Assembly (NCBI RefSeq): GCF_003751385.1
Contig: NZ_RJVA01000010.1
Coordinates: 1-64,000, forward strand
DNA from: Desulfosoma caldarium
Lineage (GTDB): Bacteria > Desulfobacterota > Syntrophobacteria > Syntrophobacterales > DSM-9756
Direction: 5' to 3'
DNA length: 64,000 bases
Shown: one piece after another, positions 27,769 to 36,574 of the stretch
How the letters are laid out: each line of letters opens with the position of its first letter
How positions within the stretch are numbered: position 1 is the stretch's first letter
Notes under the pieces: generated by a model
Seen by the model: only the letters and a program-made list of their open reading frames with translations
Told to the model about the DNA's origin: nothing
Database searches by the model: none
Made by a program: the position numbers and the translations under genes

Positions 27769-29085
27769 ATGCTCCGTGCCGCCCACAAAACCGGTCTGGT
27801 GATTTTTCCCGCCTTTGACTGGGCCATCAGCCCCACGCACCCGGAACGGGAAGAAAGGCTCTTGTATACGCAGGATCAGATCTTTGAGGAAGGTCTGTTG
27901 GATATTCAGGGCATTGTGGAATTCAAGCCCACTTTGGCCGCCCTCGAAGATGTGCAGCGCGTGCATTTTTGTGTACCCGACGAGCGCAGTGTGCTGACCG
28001 AAAGCCATCTCATCAGCGCCGGCGGCGCCATGACCATCGCCAAGGCGGTCATGGAACACCAAATCGACCGAGGCTTTGCCCTGGTGCGACCTCCAGGGCA
28101 CCACGCCATGCGGGTCGTGCATGGCGCCCGCGGCTTTTGCAACATCAACATTGAAGCCATCATGATCGAGCACCTGAGGGCCGTCTACGGCGTGGACCGC
28201 ATTGCTATCGTGGACACCGACTGCCATCACGGAGACGGCACACAGGACATTTACTGGCATGACCCGGACACGCTGTTTATTTCCATTCATCAGGATGGCC
28301 GCACGCTTTATCCTGGATCGGGCTTTCATCACGAATTGGGAGGGCCCACGGCCATGGGAACGACCATTAACGTCCCTCTGCCACCCAGGACGTCCGAAGA
28401 AGGATTCCTGCGGGCCATGGAAAAGATCGTTCTGCCCATTCTGGAAGCATTTCAGCCGGAACTCATCGTCAATTCCGCAGGGCAAGACAACCACTACACC
28501 GACCCCATCACCAACATGAACTTTTCCGCCCACGGCTACGCCACTTTGACCAGTATGCTGCGCCCTCACATTGCCGTGCTGGAAGGAGGATACTCTATCG
28601 AAGGGGCCCTGCCCTACGTCAACGTGGGCATCATTTTGGCCATGGCCGGATTGGATTATAGCAAGGTCAAGGAACCGGATTACGATCCGCAGCGCATTCG
28701 ACAGCCGGAAGAAACCAACGCCTACATCGACCGCATGGCCGAAGAACTTTTGGGCTATTGGCGCCGATGTCCGGAATTCATTGCCAAGAACCGCGCGACT
28801 AAAGAATTCGCGCAAAGAGAGCGCACGATCTACTATGATACGGACAACATCCTGGAAAATCAAAAAGAACGCCTGCGCGTGTGCCCCGTGTGCAGCGGCG
28901 TTCTTTCCATCGACTCGTTGACCGACCGTGGTTACCACATCTATGCCGTGCACATTCCTAGAAAGGCGTGCTCGGACTGTGTCTCGCTGGGCTATGAATG
29001 GTTTGACGCGGTGAACGGACGGTCTTACGATGGCGTTTATCTGCAGGATCGAACCACTAACCGGTACGTGATGCAAAAGGCGTAG
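27769..29085 (+). CDS. HDAC-family deacetylase/amidohydrolase with C-terminal four-Cys module
   Basis: 438 aa protein. The first 330 residues form a histone-deacetylase-like zinc hydrolase: RPPGHHA with His111-His112, metal ligands Asp151 and His153 in VDTDCHHGDGT, Asp240 in GQDNHYTDP and Tyr275 in LEGGYS. Bacterial relatives deacetylate polyamines, acetoin-pathway enzymes or other amides. The tail carries CPVC (372-375) and CSDC (401-404), a likely zinc ribbon that is not part of the usual domain. AAGGAG precedes the ATG. Linkage to the hydantoinase-like gene suggests both act on amide bonds; the substrate is unknown. Confidence 0.9.
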   Translation: MLRAAHKTGLVIFPAFDWAISPTHPEREERLLYTQDQIFEEGLLDIQGIVEFKPTLAALEDVQRVHFCVPDERSVLTESHLISAGGAMTIAKAVMEHQIDRGFALVRPPGHHAMRVVHGARGFCNINIEAIMIEHLRAVYGVDRIAIVDTDCHHGDGTQDIYWHDPDTLFISIHQDGRTLYPGSGFHHELGGPTAMGTTINVPLPPRTSEEGFLRAMEKIVLPILEAFQPELIVNSAGQDNHYTDPITNMNFSAHGYATLTSMLRPHIAVLEGGYSIEGALPYVNVGIILAMAGLDYSKVKEPDYDPQRIRQPEETNAYIDRMAEELLGYWRRCPEFIAKNRATKEFAQRERTIYYDTDNILENQKERLRVCPVCSGVLSIDSLTDRGYHIYAVHIPRKACSDCVSLGYEWFDAVNGRSYDGVYLQDRTTNRYVMQKA

Positions 29086-29092
29086 CGAGCCC

Positions 29093-30130
29093 ATGCGTGA
29101 GGATCGTGTCTTGATCAAGGACTTTCCCCTGAAGGCGCTGGAAGCCTGGGTCGCCGGCCTTGGGGAACGTCCATTTCGAGCCCGCCAGATCTTTCGTCAC
29201 CTTTATGTCCGCCTGATTCGTTCCTGGGATGAATGTTCTGATCTGCCCAAAGCCTTTCGCACCCAACTAGAATACGGCACCATTTTGAATGCACTGGAAC
29301 TGGTGGGAACCGAAGACGCTCTCGATGGAACCCGCAAGTTTGCCTTTCGCCTTCATGACGGGCATCTCATCGAGAGTGTGCTCATCCCCGATCCTCCGCG
29401 GCTCACTGCATGCCTATCTAGCCAAGTGGGCTGCGCGCTGGGGTGTCGCTTTTGCCTCACCGGTACCATGGGCTTTGTGCGCCATTTGCGAACGGCGGAA
29501 ATCGTCGACCAATTGATCCAGATGCAGCACGCGGTGGGGCCGAAGCCGCGCATCACCAATATTGTGTTCATGGGCATGGGAGAACCTTTGGCCAATGAAG
29601 AAGCCGTGAGAAGAGCCCTCACCATTCTTCTGGCTCCCGAAGGGCTTGGGTTTTCCCACAGGCGTGTCACGGTGTCCACAGTGGGACTTGTACCCCCCAT
29701 GAAACGCCTGGGACGGGAAAGCCCGGTGAACTTAGCGGTAAGCCTTCATGCGGCCGACGACGAGACACGAAACCGCCTCATGCCCATCAATCGCACCTAC
29801 CCTCTCGCAGCCCTCATGGAGGCATGCCGAGCGTATCCCATGCCGTCCCGAAAGCGGATCACCTTTGAGTACATTCTGCTCAAAGGGGTCAACGATCGCC
29901 CGGAAGACGCTCGGCACCTGGTTAAGCTTCTTTCTCACGTGCGCTGCAAGGTGAACCTCATTCCCTTCAATCCCCATCCCTCTTTGCCCTTTGAACGGCC
30001 TTCCGAAGAGACCGTGGCCGCTTTTCAAGACATTTTACAGCAGGCCCATTTCACCGCCACTATTCGCCAAAGTCGCGGCGCGGATATTCGAGCCGCTTGT
30101 GGACAGCTGGCCGCTCGAATGGTAAATTAG
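29093..30130 (+). CDS. rlmN: 23S rRNA (adenine-2503-C2)-methyltransferase, radical SAM
   Basis: 345 aa enzyme that methylates A2503 of 23S rRNA and A37 of some tRNAs. The CxxxCxxC cluster motif is Cys114, Cys118, Cys121 (VGCALGCRFCLTGTMG). The conserved C-terminal Cys needed as methyl carrier is in RGADIRAACGQLA. The GMGEPLAN and INRTYPL segments also match. It begins 7 nt after the HDAC gene. Confidence 0.97.
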   Translation: MREDRVLIKDFPLKALEAWVAGLGERPFRARQIFRHLYVRLIRSWDECSDLPKAFRTQLEYGTILNALELVGTEDALDGTRKFAFRLHDGHLIESVLIPDPPRLTACLSSQVGCALGCRFCLTGTMGFVRHLRTAEIVDQLIQMQHAVGPKPRITNIVFMGMGEPLANEEAVRRALTILLAPEGLGFSHRRVTVSTVGLVPPMKRLGRESPVNLAVSLHAADDETRNRLMPINRTYPLAALMEACRAYPMPSRKRITFEYILLKGVNDRPEDARHLVKLLSHVRCKVNLIPFNPHPSLPFERPSEETVAAFQDILQQAHFTATIRQSRGADIRAACGQLAARMVN

Positions 30131-30257
30131 TCGTTCCGTCTTTTTATGGCGGCCAGGGAATCCTGAGGCCATAGAGAGGCGTTCTTTGTAATCGTGGCCA
30201 TAGGCTTTGGGCTCAGGCCCCAAAGGCTGGCAGGACACCGACACGCAGGAGGTGACG

Positions 30258-30635
30258 TTGACAGAAAAGCCTGATTTCGCTAAAGGAAACGGACTGATTC
30301 CCGTGATTGTTCAAGACGTGACCAGCCGCCGCGTCCTCATGCTGGCTTACATGAACGAAACAGCCTGGACCAGAACTGTGGAAACCGGGCTGGCACACTA
30401 TTGGAGCCGATCGAGAAACGCGTTGTGGCTCAAGGGAGAGACGTCGGGCCATGTGCAGAAGGTTCATGCAATGTATGTGGATTGCGACGCGGACACCCTG
30501 CTGATCGTGGTGGAACAGAGCGGCGCCGCTTGTCATGAAGGTTACGCCTCATGCTTTTTCCGCCGCTTTGAAAACGGTGCCTTTCAGGTAGCCGAAGAAC
30601 GCGTTTTTGATCCCAAGGAGGTTTACAAGGCGTGA
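30258..30635 (+). CDS. hisI: Phosphoribosyl-AMP cyclohydrolase
   Basis: 125 aa zinc enzyme of histidine synthesis that opens the adenine ring of PR-AMP. Family motifs: [27 protein letters not shown] and the Cys-containing [14 protein letters not shown]. No HisE domain is fused. The start is placed at TTG 30258, 5 nt after AGGAGG (30247-30252); the reading frame upstream has no ATG near a ribosome site. It overlaps hisG at GTGA. A hairpin (CTTTGGG/CCCAAAG near 30210) lies in the leader. Confidence 0.95.
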   Translation: MTEKPDFAKGNGLIPVIVQDVTSRRVLMLAYMNETAWTRTVETGLAHYWSRSRNALWLKGETSGHVQKVHAMYVDCDADTLLIVVEQSGAACHEGYASCFFRRFENGAFQVAEERVFDPKEVYKA

Positions 30636-31504
30636 GACAGCTCATTCTCGGTATTCCCAAAGGGAGTCTGCAAGAGGCGACCATCGAACTGTTTCGAAAG
30701 TCCGGCTGGAAAATTTCGCTCACCAATCGCAATTATTTTCCGGAAATCAACGACCCGGAAATCCAATGTAGCATCTGTCGGGCTCAGGAAATGAGCCGCT
30801 ACGTAGAAAACGGCACCTTTGACGCGGGCCTGACCGGCAAGGACTGGATTTTGGAAAATGATTCCGATGTCCATGTGGTGGCCGACCTGATCTATTCTAA
30901 AGTGAGTCAGCGTCCGGCACGATGGGTGCTCGCCGTCCCCTATGATTCACCCGTCCAAGACGTGGGGGATTTGGAAGGAAAGAAAATCGCTACGGAACTC
31001 GTCAATTTCACGCGACGGTATTTTGCCGAGGCTGGTGTGCGCGTGGATGTTGAATTTTCTTGGGGTGCCACGGAAGCCAAGGTCATTGCCGGGTTGTGTG
31101 ACGCCATCGTGGAGGTGACGGAAACCGGCGCCACCATGCGCGCCAACGGGTTGCGCATCGTCAAAGAACTGATGCTCACCAACACACAGCTTATCGCCAA
31201 CAAGACCGCCTGGAACGACCCCTGGAAACGCGAAAAAATCGAGCAGATTAGCCTCTTGCTCCAGGCAGCACTCCGTGCCGAAGACCTGGTGGGCCTCAAG
31301 ATGAATGTCCCCAAGGAGAAGCTCAACGACGTCATCGAAATCCTTCCCAGCCTCACATCACCCACTACGGCCCATTTGTATCAGTCCGACTGGCTGAGCG
31401 TGGAGGTGGTCGTGTCTAAGCACACGGTGCGGGAACTCGTCCCGCAACTGCTGAAACGTGGGGCGGTAGGTATCATTGAATACAGCCTGAACAAGGTGAT
31501 TTGA
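30632..31504 (+). CDS. hisG: ATP phosphoribosyltransferase, long form
   Basis: First and feedback-controlled enzyme of histidine synthesis. At 290 aa it is the HisG-L form with a C-terminal ACT-like regulatory domain ([39 protein letters not shown]). Earlier motifs are [25 protein letters not shown] and the PRPP-site region [16 protein letters not shown]. The GTG start overlaps the hisI stop. The other his genes are outside the window. Confidence 0.96.
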   Translation: MRQLILGIPKGSLQEATIELFRKSGWKISLTNRNYFPEINDPEIQCSICRAQEMSRYVENGTFDAGLTGKDWILENDSDVHVVADLIYSKVSQRPARWVLAVPYDSPVQDVGDLEGKKIATELVNFTRRYFAEAGVRVDVEFSWGATEAKVIAGLCDAIVEVTETGATMRANGLRIVKELMLTNTQLIANKTAWNDPWKREKIEQISLLLQAALRAEDLVGLKMNVPKEKLNDVIEILPSLTSPTTAHLYQSDWLSVEVVVSKHTVRELVPQLLKRGAVGIIEYSLNKVI

Positions 31505-31531
31505 GCGTCCTTTAAGGGCTAAGGAGTCTTG

Positions 31532-32365
31532 ATGGAGAGACGAGGGGGCACGGCACAGAAAGGGCTTGGAACACGAAATGCGGGGCGTGGACTCTCGCAC
31601 CTTGCGGCTCTCGTGCTGGCGCTCAGCGCGATGGCCTGCTCGTCTTTGCCTTCGTCGCAACAAGAGCCCACGGCTTGGATGAACGCCGACGACCTGCAGG
31701 CTTTGGGAGACAAGTTCTTAGCGGCGGGAGACACCGGGCAGGCTCTTCAGTATCTGGTGGCCGCGGAAAAGAAGGACCCCAAAAATCCGCGCGTGCATTA
31801 TAGCTTGGCTTTGGCCTATGCGGCCCGTCGCCTGCCCGATCAAGCGCTGACGCATTTTCAAAAGGCCCTGGAACTGAAGCCCGATTATTCCGAAGCCCAT
31901 AACGCGCTCGGCGCTTTTTATGCGGAACAGGGCGAAAGGGACAAGGCCATGGAGCATTTTCAAAAGGCTCTGGCCAATCCCTTTTACCGCACCCCTGAAA
32001 AGCCGCTCTACAATCTGGGACGCTTGATGATGGATCAGGGCCGTTATGGCGAAGCCGTGGCCTATTTCGATGAGGCACTCCACTTTCAAAACGCCTACGC
32101 CGAAGCGCACCTTTATCGCGCACGATCCCTGGAAGCTCTGGGACGCCGGGCCGACGCACGCCGTGCCTACAAGGCCGCGGTCACCTACGGGCCTCAATTG
32201 GCGGATGCGCAATTTCATTACGGCCGCATCTGTGTCGCCGAAGGCCGCACGGCCGAAGCTATTGCCGCTTTTCGCCGGGTTCTGCGCCTCGCGCCGGGGA
32301 CACCACTTGCCGATGCTGCCGAAGTTTACCTTCGCCGCTTGGAAGCTCAAGGACAGACGCCATGA
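31532..32365 (+). CDS. TPR-repeat protein, probable lipoprotein
   Basis: 277 aa protein with an N-terminal export signal ending in ALSAMAC, a plausible but not ideal lipobox. The rest is a series of about five tetratricopeptide repeats (for example ALTHFQKALELKPDYSEAHNALGAFY and AVAYFDEALHFQNAYAEAHLYRARS). It resembles PilF-like assembly lipoproteins, but no pilus genes are near, so the specific role is open. The ATG at 31532 has AAGGAG 5 nt upstream. Its stop overlaps the aminotransferase start (ATGA). Confidence 0.8.
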   Translation: MERRGGTAQKGLGTRNAGRGLSHLAALVLALSAMACSSLPSSQQEPTAWMNADDLQALGDKFLAAGDTGQALQYLVAAEKKDPKNPRVHYSLALAYAARRLPDQALTHFQKALELKPDYSEAHNALGAFYAEQGERDKAMEHFQKALANPFYRTPEKPLYNLGRLMMDQGRYGEAVAYFDEALHFQNAYAEAHLYRARSLEALGRRADARRAYKAAVTYGPQLADAQFHYGRICVAEGRTAEAIAAFRRVLRLAPGTPLADAAEVYLRRLEAQGQTP

Positions 32366-33516
32366 TTTGCCGCCGTGTGCGCCACGTCAAACCGTTTTTG
32401 GTGATGGATGTGTTGGAAAAGGCCCAGGCCATGGAGCGGGCCGGAGAATCGGTGATTCATCTGGAAGTGGGGGAGCCCGATTTTCCGGCGCCCAAAGCCG
32501 TGCTTCAGGCCGCCGTGGAAGCCCTGCAGCGTGGAGAAACCCATTACACGCACAGCCTGGGACTGTGGCCATTAAGAGAGGCGCTGTGCGTCTACTATGC
32601 CAAGACTTACGGCGTCACCGACCTGGAACCCGACCAGATTCTGGTGACGTCGGGCTCTTCGCCGGCCTTTCTGATAGCTCTAAGCACCCTCATGGACTGC
32701 GGCGAGGAAGTGATTCTCTCCAATCCCCATTATGCCTGCTATCCCAGCTTTGTGACTTTTCTTGACGGCGTGCCCAAGCTAGTGCCCGTGGACGAAGAAG
32801 ACGGCTTTCAGTTGCGGGCCGAAGCGGTGCGCCGCGCCATAAGCCCTCGAACCCGTGCCGTGCTCATCAATTCCCCGTCCAACCCCACGGGAACCCTCAT
32901 GGACAAGGAACATCTGGAAGCTCTGGCGGATCTGGGCTTATGGATTTTGAGCGATGAAATCTACCATGGACTGGTCTACAAAGGACGGGCTCATTCCATT
33001 CTGGAATTTACGCGCAAGGCCATCGTCTTTAACGGTTTTTCCAAACTCTTTGCCATGACCGGACTGCGACTGGGCTACCTCGTGGTGCCCAAGGACTTGG
33101 TGCGGCCCATGCAAGCCCTGATGCAAAATTTTTTCATCTCTGCCAATTCCGTGTCTCAATGGGCCGGGCTGGCCGCTTTGACGGTCCCGGAAGTTCAAGA
33201 CGATGTGGCCCGCATGGTGCGCACCTATGATGAGCGGCGCCGTTTCATGATACACAGGCTGCGCACCATGGGCTTCGGCATTGCCGTGGAACCGACGGGA
33301 GCCTTTTACGTCTTTGCCAATGCCAAGAGGTTCTCCCACGATTCCTTGGCCTTGGCCTTTGAAATCCTGGAAAAGGCTCGCGTGGGGGTCACTCCCGGTG
33401 TGGATTTCGGAAGCCGAGGCGAAGGCTATCTGCGTTTCAGCTACGCCAATTCCATGGAAAACATCGCCGAAGCCATGAATCGCCTGGAACGCTTTCTGGC
33501 TCAGCGAAGCTCATGA
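32362..33516 (+). CDS. PLP-dependent aminotransferase, class I/II
   Basis: 384 aa fold-type I aminotransferase. The PLP lysine is in NGFSKLFAMTGLRLGY; SPSNPTGTLM, ILSDEIYHGLVY and the C-terminal Arg region YLRFSYANS fit the aspartate-aminotransferase subgroup. The substrate is not determined; despite nearby hisI-hisG it looks more like AspC/AlaA-type enzymes than HisC. It overlaps both neighbours at ATGA, so translation is coupled from the TPR gene to engB. Confidence 0.92.
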   Translation: MICRRVRHVKPFLVMDVLEKAQAMERAGESVIHLEVGEPDFPAPKAVLQAAVEALQRGETHYTHSLGLWPLREALCVYYAKTYGVTDLEPDQILVTSGSSPAFLIALSTLMDCGEEVILSNPHYACYPSFVTFLDGVPKLVPVDEEDGFQLRAEAVRRAISPRTRAVLINSPSNPTGTLMDKEHLEALADLGLWILSDEIYHGLVYKGRAHSILEFTRKAIVFNGFSKLFAMTGLRLGYLVVPKDLVRPMQALMQNFFISANSVSQWAGLAALTVPEVQDDVARMVRTYDERRRFMIHRLRTMGFGIAVEPTGAFYVFANAKRFSHDSLALAFEILEKARVGVTPGVDFGSRGEGYLRFSYANSMENIAEAMNRLERFLAQRSS

Positions 33517-34118
33517 TGTGCGCCGTGCCTGTCATTCGATCCGCGGAGTACGTCACATCCGCGGTAGCCCCACAGGGTTACCCACAGGAAGGGCTTCCTG
33601 AAGTGGCCTTTGCGGGCCGATCCAACGTTGGAAAGTCTTCGCTCATCAACATCCTGCTCGGCAGAAAAAAGCTCGTACGCACCAGCGCCACACCGGGCCG
33701 CACGCAGACCCTCAACTTCTTTCGCATCAACGACGCCTTTGTCTTCGTCGATCTGCCAGGGTACGGGTACGCCAAAGTGCCTCCGGAAATTCGAAAACAA
33801 TGGGGACCCATGGTGGAACAATACCTCACCACACGGCGAGAACTGGCGGGCCTCGTGCACATCATGGACCTGAGGCATCCTCCCACAGCCGACGACCTGC
33901 AGCTCTGGAACTGGCTGCAGTCGCACGGTCTTCACGCCGTGCCCGTGCTGACTAAGGCCGACAAGGTTCCTCGAAGCAAACGCCTGCCGCACGCGCAGGC
34001 AGCCTCGCGCCTGCTTGGTGTTGCCGTGACGGACATCGTCCTCTTTTCGGCAACCACTCGAGAAGGGGTCGAAGCCCTGTGGGCACGACTTCTTCCCTGG
34101 ATTCAACAACCGGCATAA
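33513..34118 (+). CDS. engB: Ribosome biogenesis GTP-binding protein EngB (YsxC/YihA)
   Basis: 201 aa GTPase needed for assembly of the large ribosomal subunit. G1 is GRSNVGKSS, G2 region TSATPGRTQTLNFF, G3 DLPGYGYAKV, G4 TKADKV, and G5-like FSATTREG. The start overlaps the aminotransferase stop; the second ATG one codon on is equivalent. Its place in a mixed operon is unremarkable for this gene. Confidence 0.97.
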   Translation: MMCAVPVIRSAEYVTSAVAPQGYPQEGLPEVAFAGRSNVGKSSLINILLGRKKLVRTSATPGRTQTLNFFRINDAFVFVDLPGYGYAKVPPEIRKQWGPMVEQYLTTRRELAGLVHIMDLRHPPTADDLQLWNWLQSHGLHAVPVLTKADKVPRSKRLPHAQAASRLLGVAVTDIVLFSATTREGVEALWARLLPWIQQPA

Positions 34119-34163
34119 GAACATCGACCCCTACAAACCTACTATTTTATTTGGAGGGCCTTC

Positions 34164-35765
34164 ATGGCATCCGCAGCAGCGCTTCCCAAAGACGTGGAAA
34201 AGCATCTGAAGCAGCTGTTCAAGAAACTACCCTACCCCGTCACCGTTTACGTGGTCACGGACAAGAACCAGCACGAAGCCATCGCGCAGATCGTTCGAGA
34301 ATTCGTCGGGCTGTTTCGCCCTCTATCCGACACCATCACGTTTCACGAAATCGACCTTGAGGATCCTCGAACATCCGGCTGGGGTATCGACCGAGCGCCC
34401 GCTTTGGTGTTTCAACCGGAACGCTACCGACTGAGCTACCTGGGGGTGCCGTTGGGCGAAGAAGGGCGATCCTTCGTGGAAATGCTTCTGCTCCTCGGCT
34501 CCCGCCACAGTGGCCTGAGCGATCCATCGCGAAGGATTCTTCAGCGGCTCACCGAGCCACGAAAGGTTCGCGTTTTTGTCAGCGCTACCTGCCCCTATTG
34601 TCCTCAGCAGGTCGTCAACGCCGTCAAAGCCGCCGTAGAACGCCCCGACATGGTGTCCGTACAGATTGTAGACATTCAATTCCATCCGGATTTGGCGGAA
34701 AGATATTCAGCCTTCAGTGTTCCTCAGACCTATGCCAATGAGAGCCTCATCGCTCAAGGAGCCCAACCGGAAGAGCTTTTCATGGCTTCTTTGGAAAAGA
34801 TGGAACAGCAGAGCCTTTTCATTCCGGAAAGTGACGCCGAAGAAATCGACACGGATCTCGTCATCGTCGGAGGCGGTCCGGCGGGATTGACCGCAGGCAT
34901 CTACGCGGTGCGCAGCGGTCTGCGCACGGCCGTCATTGAGCGCGGCACATTGGGAGGGCAAGTGGCCACGACCCCCGTTGTGGAAAACTATCCGGGCTTT
35001 GCGCGCATCGCGGGAAAAAATCTGGTGGACATTATGGTTGCCCATGCCATGGAATATGTGGATCTCTTTCCCAACGAGGAAGTGATGGAAATCGCTCTTT
35101 CTCCATCCATGACCGTTAAGACCAATCGGCGCCTTTTTCACACTCGATCTGTCCTTCTGGCCACGGGAGCCACTTACCGAAGGCTGGGCGTGCCTGGGGA
35201 AAGCCGCTTCGCAGGCCGCGGCGTGAGCTTTTGCAGCACTTGCGACGGGCCGCTCTACAAAGGGAAAAAGGCGCTGGTTATCGGAGGAGGGAACAGTGCG
35301 GTCACCGAAGCATTGCACCTGCATCACATCGGCGTGCACACGACCCTGGTACATCGCCGAGACCACCTGAGGGCCCAGGAACATCTGGTCAAGGCAGTGG
35401 GGAATGCCGGCATTCCCGTGCTGTGGAACGCCGAGGTCAAGGAAATTCATGGGGACAAGAAGGTCACCCATGTGGAGCTGTTGAACAACAAAAACGGCAA
35501 GACTTTTACTGTGCCAGCCGACGCCGTCTTTGTGGCCATCGGCTACGTGCCGGAAAACCGCCTGGCTCAAGCCGTCGGTGCCGCCCTCACCCCTGAAGGT
35601 TACATTCAGCACGACGGTTTTCACCGAACCACCGTCCCGGGCATCTATTGCGCCGGTGATGTGGAAGGGGGCTACAAGCAGATCGTCACGGCCGTGGGTG
35701 CCGGAGCCGGCGCGGCCATGACCATCTTTGAAGACCTATCCCACCCGTATTGGACACGTTCCTGA
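34164..35765 (+). CDS. Thioredoxin-fold/thioredoxin reductase fusion (AhpF- or PDO-TrxB-like)
   Basis: 533 aa flavoenzyme. Residues 1-220 form two thioredoxin folds: the first has no CxxC, the second has CPYC at 143-146. From about 229 a thioredoxin reductase follows, with GGGPAG (236-241) for FAD, redox CSTC (357-360), GGGNSAV (374-380) for NAD(P)H and a C-terminal GIYCAGDVEGG. The layout matches AhpF, which passes electrons to a peroxiredoxin, but no ahpC is adjacent. It follows engB by 45 nt with GGAGG before ATG. Reduction of a peroxiredoxin or other disulfide partner is inferred. Confidence 0.92.
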   Translation: MASAAALPKDVEKHLKQLFKKLPYPVTVYVVTDKNQHEAIAQIVREFVGLFRPLSDTITFHEIDLEDPRTSGWGIDRAPALVFQPERYRLSYLGVPLGEEGRSFVEMLLLLGSRHSGLSDPSRRILQRLTEPRKVRVFVSATCPYCPQQVVNAVKAAVERPDMVSVQIVDIQFHPDLAERYSAFSVPQTYANESLIAQGAQPEELFMASLEKMEQQSLFIPESDAEEIDTDLVIVGGGPAGLTAGIYAVRSGLRTAVIERGTLGGQVATTPVVENYPGFARIAGKNLVDIMVAHAMEYVDLFPNEEVMEIALSPSMTVKTNRRLFHTRSVLLATGATYRRLGVPGESRFAGRGVSFCSTCDGPLYKGKKALVIGGGNSAVTEALHLHHIGVHTTLVHRRDHLRAQEHLVKAVGNAGIPVLWNAEVKEIHGDKKVTHVELLNNKNGKTFTVPADAVFVAIGYVPENRLAQAVGAALTPEGYIQHDGFHRTTVPGIYCAGDVEGGYKQIVTAVGAGAGAAMTIFEDLSHPYWTRS

Positions 35766-35845
35766 GGGGCAACGCGAAAAAGTCGCATTCGTCACGAGAG
35801 GCGCCGCCTCAGACCACAGAGTGCCATCGTTGCCATGGGCTCGCT

Positions 35846-36214
35846 TCATTCGTCGTAGGCGGCTTGTCCAAATTCGGGAACTCGCCGAAGGACTCTGTAA
35901 GTTCCGCCGTCTTTCAAAGAATACGTGAGCCCGTGAAAGGTGAAAGTGTCCTGGTAACCAAAGGGAAGGCCCAAGTCTTGAGCCTCGGAGATGCTTTCCA
36001 TAATGAAGGAAAGCACCCGGGCGTATTCCACCACGGATTCGGAAATGTTTCGCGTGTCGATCCAGATTTCTTTGAGTCCGAAAAGGCGCGTAAGGCCCTC
36101 TGTGTGAAAGCCTTCGCCATGGGGGTCGCGAACGACCGAAATGACCTGTTCGGGCTTTTTCTGGTTTTGGACCTTGAGCAATTCAATTTTTCTCTCGGAA
36201 GCGGAAGTTTCCAT
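35846..36214 (-). CDS. Hypothetical protein, 122 aa
   Basis: I do not recognise the family. The product is soluble-looking and lacks cysteines, a signal peptide or membrane spans. It has a charged N-terminal part (ERKIELLKVQNQKKPEQ), a possible beta-strand core (IWIDTRNISESVVEYARVL) and an aromatic segment (YQDTFTFHGLTYSL). The ATG at 36214 has AAAGGAC 5 nt upstream. It is convergent with the thioredoxin-reductase gene and downstream of the small SAP-like gene on the same strand, with 141 nt between them. Confidence 0.6.
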   Translation of the reverse strand: METSASERKIELLKVQNQKKPEQVISVVRDPHGEGFHTEGLTRLFGLKEIWIDTRNISESVVEYARVLSFIMESISEAQDLGLPFGYQDTFTFHGLTYSLKDGGTYRVLRRVPEFGQAAYDE

Positions 36215-36355
36215 CACTGTCCTTTGCCTTTCCCAGAAGGAGTCCCAAGTGGCCGAAGCCTGGCCGGCCGTGGCATTAAAACGCCCTCACCGCACCGTGC
36301 GTTATGGGCGCCGAAAGAAAGCCCTGAGGCCTCGATTTGACAAATGCTTCGAACA

Positions 36356-36556
36356 TCACGGCCTAATGCGTTGAGATTCTGCAAGACATAGGCTTCGAAA
36401 ACAGCAATCCCTCTGATCGCAGTAGCCTTGAGCGGTGCCGAAGCAGTCAAAGTTTCCTTCCGCCCTTTGAATTTCTCGAATGAGGTCCGCTTTTTTCTTG
36501 CCGAAAGAGTTGACACCCAGCGCCTTGGCTTTGGCTCGAATTTCTTGCATCTTCAT
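36356..36556 (-). CDS. Small SAP-domain-like protein with Cys-rich tail
   Basis: 66 aa protein. The first 35 residues (EIRAKAKALGVNSFGKKKADLIREIQ, shown here in part) look like a SAP or Rho-N helix-turn-helix, a nucleic-acid-binding helical motif. The tail has four to five cysteines (FDCFGTAQGYCDQRDCCFRSLC). AAGGAG lies 7 nt before the ATG. Similar short proteins occur in many Desulfobacterota, role unknown. A competing frame in 36214-36516 has no such features. It sits 187 nt... downstream of the tamB stop region boundary only by 18 nt, so tamB read-through could include it. Confidence 0.7.
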   Translation of the reverse strand: MKMQEIRAKAKALGVNSFGKKKADLIREIQRAEGNFDCFGTAQGYCDQRDCCFRSLCLAESQRIRP

Positions 36557-36574
36557 GGCCTAACTCCTTACCTG

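Noticed and set aside
27322-29118. 598 aa minus-strand reading frame
   Set aside because: Antisense of the hydantoinase and HDAC genes, which have intact catalytic motifs on the plus strand.
36214-36516. 100 aa minus-strand frame overlapping the small SAP-like gene
   Set aside because: No ribosome site, Arg/Pro-rich shadow composition; the other frame has AAGGAG and a recognisable helical motif.
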